Assembly (NCBI RefSeq): GCF_001889545.1 | Contig: NZ_CP018194.1 | Coordinates: 248,001-312,000 of the forward strand | DNA from: Granulibacter bethesdensis | GTDB lineage: Bacteria > Pseudomonadota > Alphaproteobacteria > Acetobacterales > Acetobacteraceae | Direction of reading: 5' to 3' | DNA length: 64,000 bases | Notes under the pieces: model-generated | Database searches by the model: none | Told to the model about the DNA's origin: nothing | The model's input: only the letters and a program-made list of their open reading frames with translations | Translations under genes and position numbers: made by a program | Part shown: positions 62,011 through 64,000 of the stretch, in pieces | Numbering within the stretch: the first letter of the stretch is position 1 | How the letters are laid out: each line of letters starts with the position of its first letter

Positions 62011-64000
62011 TTAAGACTGTTCTGATTGTGTCGACCGATTGATCCCCGGAAAGGCGTCTCCGGAAGGATCATCGGCCAGTTCTGCATCCAGCGGTGCAAA
62101 GCCGGGTCCGTCATCGGGGTCGCCTGGTATTTCATCCAGAGAATCGAACCGGTCGCCATGTCCGCCACCCAGCATGGGGGAGGGGGGCATCATGCCCGGA
62201 TCGGCATGGGTTTCCCGTGTCAGCCCGTAGACATCAACGGTGCTGTCGATCACCGTTCCCAGCCGCGCACCGGGAAAAGCGTTCAGAATGGCACGGACAA
62301 CAGGATGGTTGCCGGCCTGTGCCAGCCGGGATTCGCCTGCGGCCCGGCCCTGTTCTGCCAGAGTGGGTTCTCCGGGGGCAGAGGACAGGGCAATGGTCCA
62401 GCGCTGACCATTTGCTTCACCCAGCAGTGCTGCAAGCTGGGCAGGAAGATCACGCGGCACATTACTCTCAAGCCGCAATTCGATCACCGGCGGCGCAAAA
62501 CGGACCAGATGAACATTATGCAGCAGATGGGCGTGCAGCATTGCTTCGCGGCGTGACTCTACGAACTGCGCGACATCCCGGAAACTGTGAAAGACCGGGA
62601 CGGGAACATCGGGTACGGAGTCAGCCATGGCTTGCGGCTGGCGCGCTGTGGCGGCGCTGCTCCCCCCGGACATACCGCCTCCGGCAATGGCACGAAAGCC
62701 TGCTTGTGAGGTGGGTGAGGGTGATGACGGTGTGGGCGGCGCGGCGCCCCCCCCTTGATGAGCCGGGTGTTGGCTACCCGCTCCGCCGGTCAGGCGTCGT
62801 ACCAGCTCTGCGGGGGGCGGCAGATCGGCAACATAACACAGGCGGATCAGCACCATTTCCGCGGCAGCACGCCGGTCCGGAGCGGCCTCGACCTCCGCAA
62901 TGCCTTTCAGCAGCATCTGCCAGGCGCGGCCAAGCACCGGCATGCTAAGTCGATCTGCCAGAGCACTGCCCCGCAGTCGTTCTGCTTCCGCCATACCCGG
63001 TGCGTTGCGCAGCTCAGGAATGGTTTTCAGGCGGGTCAGCGTATGGATCAGCTCCAGCAGATCCTGAAGCACCATGCCCAGATCGGCCCCCCGTGCATGA
63101 GCGGTGTCGGTGACCGCCAGAGCACTGGCGGTGTTGCCTGCCATCAGTGCTTCCAGCAGATCGAGCACCATGCCGCGATCCGCCAGACCCAGCATGTCTG
63201 CGACCTGTGCCTCGCTGATGGGGATGCCGGGATCGTTCTGGGCGATGGCCTGATCAAGCAGGGACAGTCCATCCCGCACTGATCCATCGGCGGCACGGGC
63301 GATCAGGGCAAGGGCCTGCGGGCTGGCGCTGACGCCTTCCTGTTCCAGAATCCGGCTGAAATGCGCGCTGAGCACCGCCGCATCAATGCGCCGCAGGTCG
63401 AAACGCTGGCAGCGGGACAGTACCGTGACCGGGACTTTCCTCAGCTCCGTGGTGGCGAAGATGAAGGTGACGTGCGGCGGTGGTTCTTCGAGAGTCTTGA
63501 GCAGCGCGTTGAAGGCATTGCGTGACAGCATATGCACTTCATCGATAATGAAAACCTTGGTGCGAGCCTGCAATGGCCGGAACCGGGTGGCCTCGATGAT
63601 CTCGCGCACGTCATCCACACCGGTACGGCTGGCGGCGTCCATCTCCACGACATCAGGATGGCGGTCAGCCAGAATGGCGGTGCAATTGGGGCATACGCCG
63701 CAAGGATCGGCGGTGGGACCACCCTGACCATCGACCCCGGTGCAGTTCAGGGCGCGGGCGATGATGCGGGCGGTGGTGGTCTTGCCGACTCCGCGCACGC
63801 CGGTCAGCATGAAGGCATGGGCGACGCGGTTCAGCGCAAAAGCATTGCGCAGGGTCCGGACCAGCGCATCCTGACCGATCAGGTCATCAAAATGGCGGGG
63901 GCGGTACTGACGTGCCAGCACGCGATAAGGCTGCGCAGGGGCGTTCTGTGCAGGAGAGGCAACCGCGGCAGAGGCATCGCCGAACAGGCCTGGGCCGGAG
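62011..64000 (-). CDS. dnaX: DNA polymerase III subunits gamma/tau (partial, 5' end off window)
   Basis: At least 662 residues, open through the right edge. Near the edge the frame reads an Ala/Pro-rich lead, then [20 protein letters not shown]. The clamp-loader ATPase has Walker [14 protein letters not shown], the zinc module CGVCPNC (with nearby Cys), Walker [10 protein letters not shown], and [11 protein letters not shown]. Domain III is followed by a Pro/Gly/Ser-rich linker and a tau-like C-terminal region ([16 protein letters not shown]). It loads the beta sliding clamp and couples polymerase with helicase. I found no clear A-rich slippery site for a gamma-form frameshift. A GTG in frame at 63921 is internal and should not be taken as the start. 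Confidence 0.95.
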   Translation of the reverse strand, partial: SGPGLFGDASAAVASPAQNAPAQPYRVLARQYRPRHFDDLIGQDALVRTLRNAFALNRVAHAFMLTGVRGVGKTTTARIIARALNCTGVDGQGGPTADPCGVCPNCTAILADRHPDVVEMDAASRTGVDDVREIIEATRFRPLQARTKVFIIDEVHMLSRNAFNALLKTLEEPPPHVTFIFATTELRKVPVTVLSRCQRFDLRRIDAAVLSAHFSRILEQEGVSASPQALALIARAADGSVRDGLSLLDQAIAQNDPGIPISEAQVADMLGLADRGMVLDLLEALMAGNTASALAVTDTAHARGADLGMVLQDLLELIHTLTRLKTIPELRNAPGMAEAERLRGSALADRLSMPVLGRAWQMLLKGIAEVEAAPDRRAAAEMVLIRLCYVADLPPPAELVRRLTGGAGSQHPAHQGGGAAPPTPSSPSPTSQAGFRAIAGGGMSGGSSAATARQPQAMADSVPDVPVPVFHSFRDVAQFVESRREAMLHAHLLHNVHLVRFAPPVIELRLESNVPRDLPAQLAALLGEANGQRWTIALSSAPGEPTLAEQGRAAGESRLAQAGNHPVVRAILNAFPGARLGTVIDSTVDVYGLTRETHADPGMMPPSPMLGGGHGDRFDSLDEIPGDPDDGPGFAPLDAELADDPSGDAFPGINRSTQSEQS

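Noticed and set aside
62011-63000. Programmed frameshift in dnaX to make a gamma form
   Set aside because: No A-rich slippery heptamer with a following hairpin was visible in the linker region.
1-64000. Mobile elements, phage genes, CRISPR arrays
   Set aside because: No transposase, integrase, terminal inverted repeats with target duplications, or regularly spaced repeats were seen.

Overview
The window reads as about 60% GC alphaproteobacterial chromosome, most likely an acetic acid bacterium (Acetobacteraceae, Granulibacter/Gluconacetobacter-like). This is inferred from the combination of a sphingolipid operon, a hopanoid-type HpnL protein, an EipB (DUF1849) protein, a DinB with an N-terminal cysteine module, and many tightly packed operons with ATGA stop/start overlaps. 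I see no insertion sequences, prophage, CRISPR array or rRNA; one tRNA-Gly is present. Both window edges cut genes (a Ppx/GppA phosphatase on the left, dnaX on the right).

Layout. 0-6 kb: Ppx/GppA C-terminus, rnd, a CorA-type Mg transporter, aspS, an EipB-like envelope protein. 6-12 kb (minus): a ROK sugar kinase, dinB and a DUF6311 membrane protein that overlap stop-to-start, then a second polytopic membrane protein. 12-16.4 kb (plus): a TusA-like protein and an isoprenoid operon (xseB, ispA, dxs, tlyA) ending in a strong terminator. 16.5-20.5 kb (minus): a Pls/PosA-type NRPS resembling poly-epsilon-lysine synthetase. 20.7-23.5 kb: aroC, fabI, pdxH. 23.6-25.7 kb: an AT-richer pair (orphan small protein and a GT4 glycosyltransferase). 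25.7-31.7 kb (minus): a complete RND efflux operon.

32-44 kb is the most interesting part, a lipid island. It holds an HpnL-like protein and a ferritin-like diiron protein (minus). Divergent from them are a fatty-acid-hydroxylase/sterol-desaturase family protein and a GNAT protein of the type that acts as ceramide synthase in Caulobacter. Next come inositol-3-phosphate synthase, a sugar-phosphate nucleotidyltransferase and a CDP-alcohol phosphotransferase. Convergent with these is a four-gene sphingolipid operon: acyl-AMP ligase, CerR-like reductase, acyl carrier protein, serine palmitoyltransferase. Together the genes predict a hydroxylated dihydroceramide carrying an inositol-phosphate head group, with CDP-inositol as the likely donor. 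44-50.4 kb adds two GT4 glycosyltransferases, a PIG-L deacetylase, a radical SAM protein and a flippase. That set could glycosylate and deacetylate such a head group or build a separate glycan.

50.4-64 kb: lptF-lptG, tRNA-Gly, a thioredoxin/TPR co-chaperone, Trm112-like and DUF971 proteins, an aldo/keto reductase, an orphan PAS histidine kinase, a divergent ssuD/ssuA sulfonate pair without ssuBC, a 2Fe-2S thioredoxin-like ferredoxin, and the recR-ybaB-dnaX replication/repair group.

Two genes (38636 and 9624) appear to start with CTG inside a CTGA overlap preceded by a good ribosome binding site. Conventional start calling would truncate both proteins. Functions are assigned by recognising motifs by eye; no database search was run.
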